Origin: Lateolabrax maculatus
Lineage: Eukaryota; Chordata; Actinopteri; Acropomatiformes; Lateolabracidae
Assembly (NCBI GenBank): GCA_031216445.1
Contig: CM062219.1
Location: forward strand, 16,343,001 to 16,407,000
Direction of reading: 5' to 3'
DNA: 64,000 nucleotides
Of this stretch, positions 35,556-47,255 are shown one piece after another. Below the pieces are notes generated by a model, which was given only the letters and a program-made list of their open reading frames with translations, had not been told where the DNA came from and did no database searches. A program made the position numbers and the translations under genes. Numbering within the stretch: the first letter of the stretch is position 1; every line of letters begins with the position of its first letter.

Positions 35556-37109
35556 AAGGAGGTTTTGAGTATGTATATATTCATACAAACATTTAGAAAA
35601 AAAAAATTGTTTCAGTATATCTACATTTGGCTCTACAAAATGTCTTAATTTTTACAGTGAAATCAATCATTCCAATGAAATCTGTGTGATCAGAGCATCC
35701 TCTTGAGGAGGCAAAATTAACTTTGGTGAACTTTGTCATGCAAATTAATGCCATTGACCAATAGCAAGTGGTCTTGACAGTGCTGACCTTTGAGGGGATG
35801 GAGTCAAAAATTGTTGAAGCTATATCTCATTAGCTGTGTTGCTACATTTACTTGTATTTAACCTCCTATGGCGTCATAAAAGCTGTTCCACAAAAGAGCT
35901 ATGGTTTTCAGACAGTTAGGAGATGGTACAAGTTCGTCTGTTGAATAAAATCTGAATTTCTCGTTAGCTCGCAGAGTTTTTCCCCCCTCTTCAATAAGAG
36001 GAACAAAATGTCAGAGCAAAGCAAATTCAACAGTTGAGAGTCAATAGGTAGGTATCTGGCCCCCACCTATTTTGCTTAGAAGAATTATATCACTTTGTGG
36101 GGTGAGCCAGCATGCGCGATACCAGGGTCCTGAAAGGGAATTAGCTAAATCAAACTCGGCCATCATTAATTTTATTATTTGCCCTGCTGCCTGCCTCACC
36201 AGCGGGACCTCATCAGCCTGTTAGTCTCTGCATAGTCCATATAGTGGGCTCTTCCCTTGTCTGGCTTTGCCTGCCTACTGACCTCTTTTCTACCCATCTG
36301 CTCTTCATAGCTTTTCCTAATTTTCAATTCCCAGTAAAGTTAACTGAATTTCTTGATTGCAAACCATGTGACGCACACATACTGTGCAATATTATGAAAT
36401 GTTCATTTGTCGTGGCACATGTTTTGTCATGGTAAAAAACTACCATCTGCATTGTATCCCTGCAGAAATATTCACTGACCTTGGGGGGCGGGCCCTATCA
36501 AGAATATGGGCTGTTAGAACTTCAATTAATTTGGCTTCCTTCTCTAGTCATAGTCGCACTGCTCCCCTTATAGTGACAACCCAATTTATCAGCCTGAGAG
36601 CACAAAGAAGAAAGTGATTACATCATAGGCCTATGAAGATAACACGAAGACATTGATGGGGCTGATTTTGAGAAGTGATTACTGCCAGCATTAGTTTTCA
36701 CAGTCAGACCTGTGAAGGTTTTTTTTTTTTTTTCATCAGTTCACTCAACTCATGTCCCCTGCAGGTCCCTCACTTTAATGGGGAAAAAAAAGAAATAATC
36801 AATCTGAGACAGTCTTTGGTCTTTTCTTATTTGAGCACAAAGAAATATGGATTGAGCTTCATCCAATGAAGAATTTGTAGAATATGTGAAGGCCATTACA
36901 TGGGTATAATTTTAATAATTTTTAAGAAAAATAATACCAAATTTAGTAAATCAAAAGCATGCTTGTATTTTAATCATTAAATCTTAAAGAGGTTATGTTT
37001 TTGGTTATTTTTTTGTTTGTTTGTCAGCAGGGCATCTAAAATATAGCTTCAACTTCATATTTAAGATAATAACTCCTGAACCATCACACACAGAAGCAAC
37101 TTATTTTTT
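35556..37109. other. Intergenic DNA, no gene seen
   Basis: A 15-base T run lies at 36719-36733. The interval 36120-36200 contains GGAATTAGCTAAATC and CATTAATTTTATTATTTGCC words, typical of homeodomain-site-rich conserved elements, but conservation cannot be judged here. No gene recognised. Confidence 0.45.
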
Positions 37110-37133
37110 CCTGTATTCCTGTATTCCTGTATT
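37110..37133. repeat. Three tandem copies of CCTGTATT
   Basis: Exact 8-bp unit repeated three times. Too short to be a minisatellite of note. Confidence 0.85.
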
Positions 37134-38214
37134 ACCAGTAGCATTTTCCATATTTTGAGACAAATTTACCATCATCAGATTCAGAACTTTTACCAAATCT
37201 GGTACGTACGGTACAGTTAAATATTTGGATAAGCCTGAAGACATTTGTACATTTGTGTCTTGATATTCCCTACCGTTTTACCGTCACCGGTTCCCAAACT
37301 CGTGTGGGCATGGCAAACAGCCCACCGGATTTTGATGACACTTTTATACCCTGGAACTGAGGGAAACACTTTTTCATTTTAAGTTTTTAGAGTAAGAGAA
37401 ACAAACTTGAGAAAGTAATTTTGTGTAATTTTGTCTAGTGGTGCTGCAGTAAAATAATAAATTGGTAGTAATAGTTTGATTGGCCAAATCTCAAAGACCA
37501 TGTCTCTGACTCATTTTGCTTAAATCATCTGTGTACAAAGCATCAAAGTTCCTTGACAGCATTTAGAGTAGGTATGACAAAAATCCAATCTGGATGGCGT
37601 AGCCTTGGTGGATGTATTGTCACGAGAAAGAAAGAAAATGGAATGAAAATCATTGTTGTTGTGAAAGTAATGGTTTTATAGGTGCTTTAAAATTATACAT
37701 CATTCTTAGACTGTTTACATTTCTGAGTTTGTGTCCTCATGTGTCAGTTTTTGAAATGTTTGCTTCTGGATTTTTCATCTGAGATAAATGTGTGTCCCTT
37801 GGAATTACACCATTTCATTGCAATCTGCACATAATAAATCTATATATTTCAGTTGGTTTTGATAACTTTTATTGTATTTTTTGTTTTTCAAACTGAAAGC
37901 ACCTATCTGAGGTGAAAGTATAAGTCATTGTGAATAATAATGTTTGCAGGTTTAATCTATGATGCCCAACCACAAAAGCAAGAAAGGAACAGCTGTGCCT
38001 GTTACTCTATTAATTCCAGAGATTGCTTGTGCAAACGGTGTGAAGAAATATGTTGAAAAGGCTATTACAGCAGTGTTTTCCAAACTTATCAAAATGACAG
38101 GAAATGATTGAATATTAGCCCATTCAAGTGAGTCTCTTTGTTCAGCCGTGTGCACTGGTGTACAGCTTTGTCTGACTTATTAGCTTTTTAATACTGTGCA
38201 TAAATCCATTTATA

Positions 38215-38216
<2 letters not shown>
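37134..38216. other. Intergenic DNA, no gene seen
   Basis: AT-rich, no repeat family or gene recognised. Confidence 0.5.

Positions 38217-38253
<37 letters not shown>
38217..38253. repeat. (GT)18 microsatellite
   Basis: Eighteen uninterrupted GT units. Confidence 0.97.
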
Positions 38254-38255
<2 letters not shown>

Positions 38256-39054
38256 TAAGTCCAAGCCCCTTCACCTCTGCCAGGCTCGCAGACTATGAGC
38301 TGATGGAGCATAAAAGTTCAAAAGTTACAATATGTTAAAAAAAAATTACACCTGAGTCAGCTATACAAAAGAAAAGGTACAGAAATTCAGGCCAGTATCC
38401 TAAGAATTGCATTCATATCGGACGATTCTGCAGGTGATGTTCAGTGTGTATGTGCATGGGGGCATGGAGCATGGGCTTCTTCAACCCTCGCACACTTATC
38501 ACTTATTTCGCGGTACCCCACCCTGGACAACACTGTGCTAATTAGGGTTTTTAATGAGTCCGACCCGAGGCTTTTAATTTCAGATAATTTGAGAATCATA
38601 CAGCTATTAGGAAACTAAAAAGTAACATTTTGATGTTCATGAGGCATCTTTATTATTAATAAATAAAAAAAAAACAATAAAAAACGGTTCATATCAAAGA
38701 GGCCTAGCCTATGTTACGAATGCTCATAACAATCATGAAACATTAATAAAAACCTTTGTACATAAAAAAATAAATAAATCTAAATAAAGTCCTAATAGAA
38801 AGTGCAAAATCAAAAGTCATTAGGCCAACCATAGGCCTTTGGAGATACAAATTTGTGTGGCCTTTTTGAATAAGACACCACTCCTGTGGAGACACTGCTA
38901 CGTCAGACTGCATATATATGTTGGGTGAATAAAGAAGCTGCGTTATTCAGCTCTGGACCTATCCACCGGGAGCTTATCCAACTTTTTTGCGAGTGACTGG
39001 AGTTAGCGTCTTGTCACATACCTGCATGATATTACTCTAAAATAATTTCAATGA
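38254..39054. other. Intergenic DNA, no gene seen
   Basis: AT-rich at 38640-38800. The segment 38850-39018 has TATATATG followed by AATAAAG and could be an LTR-like relic, but the evidence is too thin to call. Confidence 0.45.
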
Positions 39055-39160
39055 TTTCATTTCCTTAATCTAAACAAAGCATTTGAGTTGCCTATGATCA
39101 TAACCATAGTTTATCTAGCACAACCATGATCTTTCTCGAACCGTAACTACACACAGTAAA
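39055..39160 (+). repeat. Degenerate 'AACCATGATCTTTC'-type teleost repeat
   Basis: Contains CATTTGAGTTGCCTATGATC (39080-39099) and CACAACCATGATCTTTCTCG (39119-39138), phrases typical of the same fish repeat group as 33.99-34.18 kb. Diverged and short. Confidence 0.45.
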
Positions 39161-39345
39161 AACAACACTACAGCCATTTGACATTCATTTATGTGCACTT
39201 TTTTTTAAAGTCAAAGTGAAGCTAGTGAGTAAAGTAAATGATACAAATAAAAATACAAATTGCACTGTAATTTGGGAGGGATGTTTTAAATTATTACTGT
39301 TTCCTGTTTCCTACAATACCTAATAAGTTACATCGCTTTTCAAAT

Positions 39346-39609
39346 GTGAATATTTGTTGTGTTGTATGTAATTGTTGTTCTTTATGCGCACTGAAACCCA
39401 GTTTTCATAAGATAAGTGACGGGAAAGTCAGAGACTCAATAATCCTTGCACTAAATTTTGTCTGCTGCAATCCATTCCATCCTTATAACCCATATAATAA
39501 ATACAATATTATTAACTATCTTTGTAGAGAACATTTTGTTTTTTTGTATTATTTGCCAAAACAATTGCTTGAGAGGGACTTTAACTTATCGACAACGTCT
39601 AGACAATAA
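39346..39609 (+). pseudogene. Possible THAP-type zinc-finger fragment, decayed
   Basis: The 87-residue frame begins MNICCVVCNCCS and has PSFHKISD at residues 18-25 and CREHF at residues 60-64. This matches the THAP pattern C-x2-C, a short SFHKxP-like segment, then C-x2-H-F about 50 residues on. The invariant Trp after the first third and the C-terminal AVPTIF box are not visible. THAP domains in fish genomes commonly come from P-type transposases or THAP-family genes. Cysteine-rich AT-rich frames can mimic this, so it is only a candidate. No other transposase parts are seen nearby. Confidence 0.22.
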
Positions 39610-40184
39610 TTTTCCAGCTTACTGCTGAGACATTGAACCCATGACAGCCTGAATTGAGGAACTAATCGTGGAATTAATAAGATGTGATGTGGGCTCCTTT
39701 ACATCACTGAGTACCGAACAATCTGTTTAGCAGACCAAAATCACTGTGTCACAAGCCTCCTCCTGCTGTTTACTTATTCACGATGCTTGCGCAGTGACAG
39801 CAGTTGTGAGATAAACCCTGACTCACTGATTTTAGAACATGAACCCAAGTGAGAAGTGGGCCTTGTAACTGGGCCAACTCTGTCAGCTTCTACACCCAGG
39901 GCTGTTAGGATTGCATCGCTGTGGTTCTTGAGATTAAATTGCAACTGAATCTCAATACATTAGTTGTTTAAATTTAAGAAAGATGCCCTTTGCCTGAATT
40001 GTGAGTTCAGCAAATGTTAATCCTTTTAAAATTGATTGATCTGCTGCATATGTGCATCCTCTTTAGAGTACATGGAGTGTTGCTCACTCACTGAGTCTGC
40101 TGATGAGTCAAAAAAATAATTTGAATTCTGGGGAATACCAAATTTCAGGGAAGGCTTCACTTAATTTGGGTCCTAAAACAAATT
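39610..40184. other. Intergenic DNA, no gene seen
   Basis: No signal recognised. Sequence close to 40110-40184 may belong to the LINE fragment that follows. Confidence 0.5.
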
Positions 40185-40630
40185 GGTCAAATTATATCAG
40201 ACCATATTTATTATATTCACTCCAATCATTTCCATACAAAAATGGTTCAGAATGCTACAGCTAGAAGCTTAACTAAAACCAGAACATTCGATCATATTAT
40301 GCAAATTTTAGCTTCACTTCGTTGGCTCCCTATTCATGGCAGATCAGACTTTATGCTTCTGATGACTTAAAGAAATTGTAAATGGGCTCACCCCCTTCAT
40401 ACGTTTCTGATCTTACTAAACCATATACTCCATCTTGGGCACTACGCTCTTAGAATGCAGGGCTCCTGTCTTTCCCCAGAGTTAAAAAGGAGTCAGCAGG
40501 CTGCAGGGTCTTTTCCTATCGTGGCCCTTTCCTCTGGTGTAACCTCCCTGCTGAGATCAGACAATCTGACTCCGTTGAGGCCTTTAAGGTCAAACTTAAA
40601 ACTCACTTCTTCACCTTAACTTTCAATTAG
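40185..40630 (+). mobile_element. L2-like LINE, C-terminal end of ORF2
   Basis: Translation gives VQNATARSLTKT (from about 40246), ILASLRWLPIH, then after a frameshift near 40370 VNGLTPFI. After another shift it gives a segment with PYTPSWALRS, an in-frame stop near 40450, AGLLSFPRVKKESAGCRVFS and finally SVEAFKVKLKTHFF before TAG at 40628-40630. This is the conserved tail after the reverse transcriptase of L2/CR1-group elements (VQNxAARLLT, LxSLHWLPV, LNGLAPxYLSDL, RSxxAGLLxVPR, FKxxLKTHLF). It is 5'-truncated with at least two frameshifts and one stop, so it is long dead. Confidence 0.85.
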
Positions 40631-40829
40631 TGCCTAATCTTCGATTAGTTCATGCCCCGCGCCTGTTACGATTATCCTTTCAGTGGGTTAGTGCAGTACT
40701 CGATATATATACAGTCAGATTTCAGATATCAGGCCGTGACCAATATAGTGAAGAGGGGGAGCTAAGCCTGAATGTGAAGCTTTAGCATTTGATCTGCGTT
40801 CCCACCCGAAATAGCTGAAATAATTTTCC

Positions 40830-41180
40830 TCTGCAGGGTGTGTGGGGCTCACCCTCAGAAGCAGGGTGAGAGGCTCAGGCATCCAGAGGGAACTCGGAAG
40901 TGAACCACTGCTTTATTTTGAGTTGCAAAGAGACAGATGAGGCAGTTCAAGATGCCTCCCGGATGCCTTCCTATAGAGGTATTTCAGGCATGTCCAACTG
41001 GGAAAAAACCCCAGGGCAGACCCATAACTAGCTGCAGGGATTTTATATCCTACCTGGCCTAGGAACGCCTTGGGACTCCCCTGGAGGAACTAGAGGAGAA
41101 GCTGGAGAACGAGGCTGGGGAGAAGGACGTCTGTTTAGCCTGCTGCCATCATTAACCTAGACCCAGATAAGAAGCAAAAA
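40830..41180 (+). mobile_element. RTE-like LINE, C-terminal end of ORF
   Basis: The sequence encodes, in shifting frames, a segment matching the tail of fish RTE-type ORFs: RQMRQFKMPPGCLPIEVFQA (from about 40930), then PTGKKPQGRP, then CRDFISYLA*ERLG with an in-frame stop, then LEELE and GEKDV. The family shows LRWFGHxxRMPPxRLPxEVFxxRPTGRRPRGRPRxRWRDYISxLAWERLGIP at these positions. Upstream GGGGCTCACCCTCAGAAGCA and 'CATCCAGAGGGAACTCGGA' match its preceding codons. The Trp of the RDYISxLAW motif has become a stop. It sits 200 bp downstream of the L2-like fragment in the same orientation, but is a different lineage. Confidence 0.85.
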
Positions 41181-42949
41181 ATAGGTAGTATTTTATAAGG
41201 TTGCATTTACTTGTTATAATTATTTATAATAATTATAATAGATAAAATAAAAATGCTACATACATGCTACACATGTCAACTACTGTAAGTACACACCTTT
41301 ATAAACATTAAAAAAAGAACACAACTGACCTGTGACCAGATATTATTGCTGTAGATCATGTTTATGATGGTGTTATGTTGCTGTCACCTTGCATTTAAGA
41401 TGATCACAGCTCCAGCTGGTGTACTGTCACAGCAAGACACAGTATAACACTCTCGATTAACGACTTAATTGTTAGTGTCAAGTTCAAAATGTTAAAATCC
41501 TGTGAGGGACTACCTCAACAAAATGACTTGGCTTTCTCTAAGGCAATAATATTTTGACCATGGTCTTTCACTTCCAATACAACAGTGTTGTGCGCGTGTT
41601 TGTGTGTGTGTGTGTGTTGTAGGGTGCGTGGCTAAACAGTGTATACCTGTACAAAAGATAAATCGGATTTAGTCCCTTGGTGATTAAATAGATCATTATT
41701 CCCTTGGTGATTACATTATTCAACAGAATTAGTCATCTGATGATGCTGATGTTTATCGTCTGTTTATCAGGATTATTTCTGGACTGGAATGATCCCTATT
41801 CACATCGTTTTGATCAAAGGAGTTCATGAATGGGAGTGAATCGCAGGGGTTTCTACCTTGGCTTCCTGGATGACAGTTATGCAGATTTCCACACTGCTAA
41901 AGCACATCCAAGTGTCAGTCGCTTTCTTCTTGTCCAGCCACTTGCTGCTTCCTCCGCCTTCCTTTCTTATAAGAGGCAGGTATCTGGGCCATGTTTTGGC
42001 ACCTTGGGGAGAGATATCTCTCCCTCAGCACCCAAACCATGTGTGGGGGCATTATTCTGCAGTGGCCTTTTCATCTCTCGTCTCCCACGGGCAGTTTTTC
42101 CTGGAAGGGACAGATTGGTGGCAGCAAGGGACAGCAAACCTTATCACCTTTTCCTATCATCTGCCCTGCAGTTCACTGTTTGCCCCTTGATAGATTTTTA
42201 TCAGGAGTGGTGGCACTGCAGCATGCTCATGGAGGGGATGTTTGAGTAATCCTTTTCTATGAGCTCAGTGTGTGAAAACGCCAATGGTTACAAAGTGCAT
42301 ATGGGTATGAATAGATTGTCTTGGTCAAACAAACAATGTCCTGGTCTAACCTGGTCCTTCTAAATCACCGACCTCATCTCTGATTCTGACAAGTGTTTCA
42401 GCCGGTTGGGAAAAGCGTCGAGCACACAGGTGAGACTAAGAATGGGGATGCATTCATGAAAAGCAGCGACAGAAAAGAGTGGATGACACTAATGAGGCCA
42501 TACAGGTTATTGTATGTCAATTAAAAGAAAACTCTGCGATCGACTCATTTCTTTGATCATTGTGGAAAACGTTAACTTTTCCTAGCAGCCACTATACTGC
42601 AGCCTCCGAGTCGATTGAAAATAACACTGGCAGGACAAATATGTAGCTCGCTTCTAATTGGTCAACCACCTATATCAAACAAATCAAAAGATGAAATGGA
42701 AAAAATGAGTCTGATTAACAGGCAAGCCCTGGTCCTAATATAACAGTTTGATTGTTCTGTAGAAAAAGAGGACAATCAAATTTAGACTCTGACACTGCAC
42801 AGTTAACCAGCCAGGACCAGTTCAAATGAGGATCCCCAAAGCAATTAGCTTATTTGTTGTTAGTTTGACCTAAATCCTACAAACACTATTACTGGTCATT
42901 CCAGGAATCTGCCACGTCCCTGCAGGAGGTAGTAGATAAACTAGTAGTA
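41181..42949. other. Intergenic DNA with an unusually open 400-bp patch
   Basis: Between about 41990 and 42190 all three plus-strand frames are open (frames spanning 41830-42249, 41858-42190 and 41991-42245), so openness here reflects composition and not one gene. The longest (139 codons) shows no domain I recognise. A short TG repeat lies at 41600-41617. The rest is AT-rich with no family recognised. Confidence 0.45.
41600..41617. repeat. Short (TG)n run
   Basis: About nine TG units, flanked by imperfect TG sequence on both sides. Confidence 0.85.
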
Positions 42950-43275
42950 GATTATCCTAACCTCGCAAATCCGTAATTTCAATGGGCGCAGACGAAAAAA
43001 ATCAGAGCAACAAACACCGTCCTGTCGCACGGTATGTCTCGTCAGAAGTACGACTAACACATATTTCTTTCCAACATAAAGTTGAAGTGCACTTGTTTGT
43101 TCTTTTAGAGAAACTTTGCTGTCAATCATCGTATTAAACCCGCCTCATATTAGATAAACAGTTGGGATTGGCTCGCCACATATTAGTGCCGAGGAAATCT
43201 GACTGAATGGGAGAGGGACCGGACATATCCAGAGCAAATAAAACAAGAGTTTGCAGTTTTGTGTGATTATCCTGT
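42950..43275 (-). mobile_element. Second copy of the 15-kb miniature transposon, diverged
   Basis: It follows the reverse complement of the 15.09-15.47 kb element: TATCCT at 42953, AATCAGAGCAACAAAC (42999-43014), CATATTTCTTTCCAACATAA (43059-43078), GTCAATCATCGTATTAAACC (43121-43140), CGCCTCATATTAGATAAACA (43141-43160) and GAATGGGAGAGGGACCGGAC (43205-43224). The right terminal inverted repeat is not recognisable, so that end is truncated or mutated, and no clean target duplication is seen. It is noncoding; the 62-codon frame inside is chance. Confidence 0.75.
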
Positions 43276-46024
43276 GATATCTACAAAAGGCTCAAAGAAG
43301 CCCATTATAGATCTTTACCTACAAACAGTAATGCCTGCATGCAAATGTGAGGTTGTCAAATGCTCACCTCTGGAAATTTGATGTGACGGGCATGCATCGT
43401 GTGAGTCCTACTGTACAGGTAAAAAAATGTAATTATTAAAGTGTATGGGCAAACATCCCATTGATACTGGAATGACGGACGACACACTTCAGCCTCTTAA
43501 TCCTCCATGTTAGCTCGTCAAAATGTAAAATTGTACACCTAAGGGAGTCTTGAGCCCAAGCCTTGCTTTAATTTAGTCAGTACGACTATGCCCCCACTAC
43601 AATGGCTCTACAGGTATGTGTGTGACAGATGGTAGATTATGTGGGGTTGTGGGGGATGGTTTACGGAGGGGCTCACCTGCACACCTATAATGCAGCACCA
43701 GTGAGGTCCAGCCACAGAGCAGAAAGGAGCAGCAGGGAGCAATAAAGCTACACACCATATGGTTTATTATTTCTTGCCCTTCCATCTTATTTCCCTGTCT
43801 ATCAGTTTGTAGTGACAGGCTGATGATGTTGTACAGGGCAGTATCCAGACCCACAGGAGAAAGCCTGTCTGACAAAGACCATCTGGCATCCCATCATTAT
43901 TCAGAACAACCCCCAGACCCCCAGGACAGAGCCTGGCTGTCATATAACACTGAGTGGTATGAAATCCTATGACAAAACACTGCTACATACTTTTGCAATT
44001 CAGAACAATAATACCCTTTAGTAATACAAACCATAGTGATCTTGACTAAAATGTCCCATTAAAAAGGTAGAAGGTAGAGGTTTTTCTATTTATTTTTCTT
44101 TTACATTCAACCACCACATTCCCCAGGTACCAAAATGAACATGGCAAATTCCACGGACAAAGGACAGTCGTATTTTGTACAGATTTGTAATTTGGGGCTA
44201 TAGAAATAAAATTTGACTTGACACCCCACATCCAAAAACCAGCCCTCAAAATAGTCATTATCCAGCTCTTGCAGCAGATTACGGTTAGTGCCCCATGTTC
44301 TCTACATGTAGATGTCATATATCTGCATCCTCAGTTACAGGATTAGTTCCTCCTTATATTCAAGAGCAAGTAGTCCACTCAGGAACTTCCTCTGTCCATT
44401 TTTATTCTCACCATTTTTTCCTTTTATTTCAGGTTAGCAATCTAATTTTAATTTAGATGGCACTTTGCACTTTGCTGTCAAAAAATTCTGTTGCATAGCA
44501 ACTAGACTGACCTAGTGCCGCTCGCATTCTTTGATTTCTTGCTCTCTCGCTTACTTGTTACATTTGCAGCTATACTTTCACATTTGAGCTGGAGGAAAGA
44601 GCCCATACAACCACAGCCTTATAGATGACACACTAACAAACAGGCACTAGGAGGGTAGAAAAAGAACAGAAAGTTCCATCAGATGGCGGCGTGTTTCGAT
44701 CATTATCCGGCGTTATCTCTGAGGAGACATCTAAAACCAGATTGCATTAGATTATTAGAATGAAAGTTCTTTGTGAGGTTATTTGCAAACTGCCATCTTA
44801 AGTTTTTAATTACATATTGGAGGTTACTCTGTAATTTTGAGGGTGTCACTGACGTTCAAGTTTGGCCTGACCTGCCTATCACATTCAAATTTGATTGGAG
44901 GATAAATCATGTGGAGAAGGCAAACTGGATTTAACAACTGGATTAAGATTAAAACCAAGGGAAGCCTTGTAATTCAACTGGGCCAACTGCTAAAATGCAG
45001 GTTGCAAGTAAGAGATTAAAGCACAATCAATGGTCTCCTTCCTGTGTCCTTTTTACACAGACAGGTTAATGGTGCTCGGAGGGAGACTTTAGCATTAGTC
45101 CCCTCGTTAAAGACTGACCTGCACTGATTTATCTGGAGTGTGAGTGAGGTTGACGAAGCAGCCAGATTTAGAAAAGGATTAATCGCTCGGTCAATAATGT
45201 TTGTAGAGTTCGGTTCCAAATCTGAAGGGTCCCCTCTGTCTGAGCTTCATTGCTTTAGAGAACCTTATTTTGAGCTGAATATTTGACATAACTGTCTCAA
45301 ACTTCATATCCAGCCACCTTCTGACTCAGTTCTCTTCATTATTCAACAATGTACAGATGAATGTGGTGACAGATTATTATTATCTCTTATACATGCAGGA
45401 CCCAATGTCCTTTTTTGTTATTTCTTTGTACTTTATGTCCTGTATGCACTGAATGCAATAATTTAGTGAAAACAGTGTAACCAGTGGAATGAGACTTCTT
45501 ACATTTTTCAGCTTCACATGTAAGGTTTTTTCACGTTACTCAAGGGTGACATTCAAAATCAATGAAAAGCCGTAACCTTTAGACAGAGAGGCAGGGAAAT
45601 GACATGAATTGCACTTCATGAAGACTGATGATATTGTGTCCCAGTTCTTAGTGTGTCTGGCAGATCTGAGATTAAAAGAGCAGAGAAGCCAGAGATGATA
45701 AGTCTACTTTGATCAGGGAACGCAGACGCTCTGTAGCAGGCCAGCCATTCACATCACCCACCCTTTTTATCTGCGCTCCGCGTGGGAGGAAGAACACGTG
45801 CTTGCCTGAAACTTGTGTTGAGAGACTGCGTGCATGTTGAAAACATAGTAGACAAACTGTCAGAGGAAGTAGGTTAAAGGGAGGCACATCACACAGCAGG
45901 AAGCAGGAGGTTCAGTGTGGTTGGTCTTGTAAGCTGCCCCAATCAATATTTTTATATTAACAATAGATCACAAAACTATGTGTAATGTGAAAGGGGTGTT
46001 CAAAGTGATGAACTCACCCTACTT
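43276..46024. other. Intergenic DNA, no gene seen
   Basis: Frames at 43597-43875, 44046-44318 and 45016-45219 have no domain. No repeat family recognised across 2.7 kb. Confidence 0.5.
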
Positions 46025-46340
46025 TGCAGTTCCCCTCAGCTCTATGGAGCGTTTTACTGCCTCTCAGCTCATTGTTTCGGCTTTATGGCTTGCAACTTTA
46101 CTGTTTTGGTTCAGTCTCACCTCTCTCATCAACTTCATTTCCAGCCACAGCAGGCGGCGATTTTCATTGAAAAAGCTCCCTGTATTCTACCAGCCCAGCA
46201 CCCACGCAGACGGATGAAGTTAGTGAGTAGCTGGTGAACATTAGCGATTAAAGAGCCAGATATTTCTCCCAGGAGTTGGCTACAGAGCGAAAATGGGAGT
46301 GAATATTGGATTTATATGCCAGGTGGTAGTGAATGTGCTA
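46025..46340 (+). repeat. Teleost interspersed repeat, unnamed
   Basis: Phrases TCTCAGCTCATTGTTTCGGC (46063-46082), GCAACTTTACTGTTTTGGTT (46092-46111), TATTCTACCAGCCCAGCACC (46183-46202) and AAAGAGCCAGATATTTCTCC (46250-46269) occur in the same order in a moderately common fish repeat as I remember it. The 79-codon frame 45978-46217 runs through it and looks membrane-like by chance. Ends not determined. Confidence 0.5.
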
Positions 46341-46670
46341 CTCTTTGCTGACATGCCAGCCATGACTGGTGGTGAAGGTGATTATATGCCAATGTGGTGT
46401 TTAAAGCTTAAGTTAGCAGTGAAGTTTTCAATCTGGCAGTAAAATGTACAGTGAGGCCTATACTGTCATTGGGCCCCCAGCATATAGGGTGGGCAAGAGC
46501 TGTCAACAGTAAAGAGCTTGTTTGCTTGTCTGCCTGTTGCTGCATGACTGTTGTGACTAATTACTCCAAAACATACCGTAACTGTGCTGTCAAAACAAAC
46601 GAGCTGGAGGATCGAAGAGCTATGTAGAGCTGCAGAGTTGGGTGATAATTCTCTGCAGATTTGTCACTGG

Positions 46671-46707
46671 TCTCCCCTCTGAAGCTGTGACTGCTTCAGA
46701 GGGGAGA
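46671..46707. other. Perfect 15-bp inverted repeat, 7-base loop
   Basis: The left arm 46671-46685 (TCTCCCCTCTGAAGC) and right arm 46693-46707 are exact reverse complements around TGTGACT. It lies just upstream of the LINE fragment at 46.85 kb. It could be a local foldback duplication formed at the 5' junction of the insertion, or a stem in a transcript. Confidence 0.85.
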
Positions 46708-46849
46708 AGCTCCAACACTCCAGAGATGAAGAGGACACTCAAAATCTTTCATGCCTTTGAAATCACCGCCAGTTAAAATGTAAGGCAGCACCGGCAGATT
46801 GACACCTACGATCCTACTGGCCACTTTTACTGTTATGCAACCTCCCACA

Positions 46850-47224
46850 ACGGCTCTTCTTCCTCCGCAGGATGAAGAAGCTCAACGTGGACTCCAGGAT
46901 ACTCTGCAACTTCTACAGTTGCACCACTGAGACCTGACCCGCTGCATCACCACCTGCTTGGCAATTGCACTGCCCTCAACTGTAAGACTCTACAGAGGGT
47001 GATGAAAACAGCTCAGCACATCATCAGGTCCATGGAGGATCTCTACACCCAGAGGTGCAGGAAGAAGGCCAACAGGATCCTCAAAGACTCCAATACCCCC
47101 AGCCACGAACTGATCTGCCTACGTTAGCATCCGGTCCCGCACCACCAGGCTCAGGGACAGCTTCAACCTGCAGGCCATAAGACTGTTGAGCTCATCAGTA
47201 TGTCACTTTACTCACACCATATTG

Positions 47225-47255
<31 letters not shown>

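Noticed and set aside
38850..39018. Second LTR-like segment (TATATATG then AATAAAG)
   Set aside because: Short, no confirmed ends, no flanking duplication and no internal element.
46025..46217. A small membrane protein frame
   Set aside because: The hydrophobic stretch lies in an interspersed repeat and no homologue is known to me.
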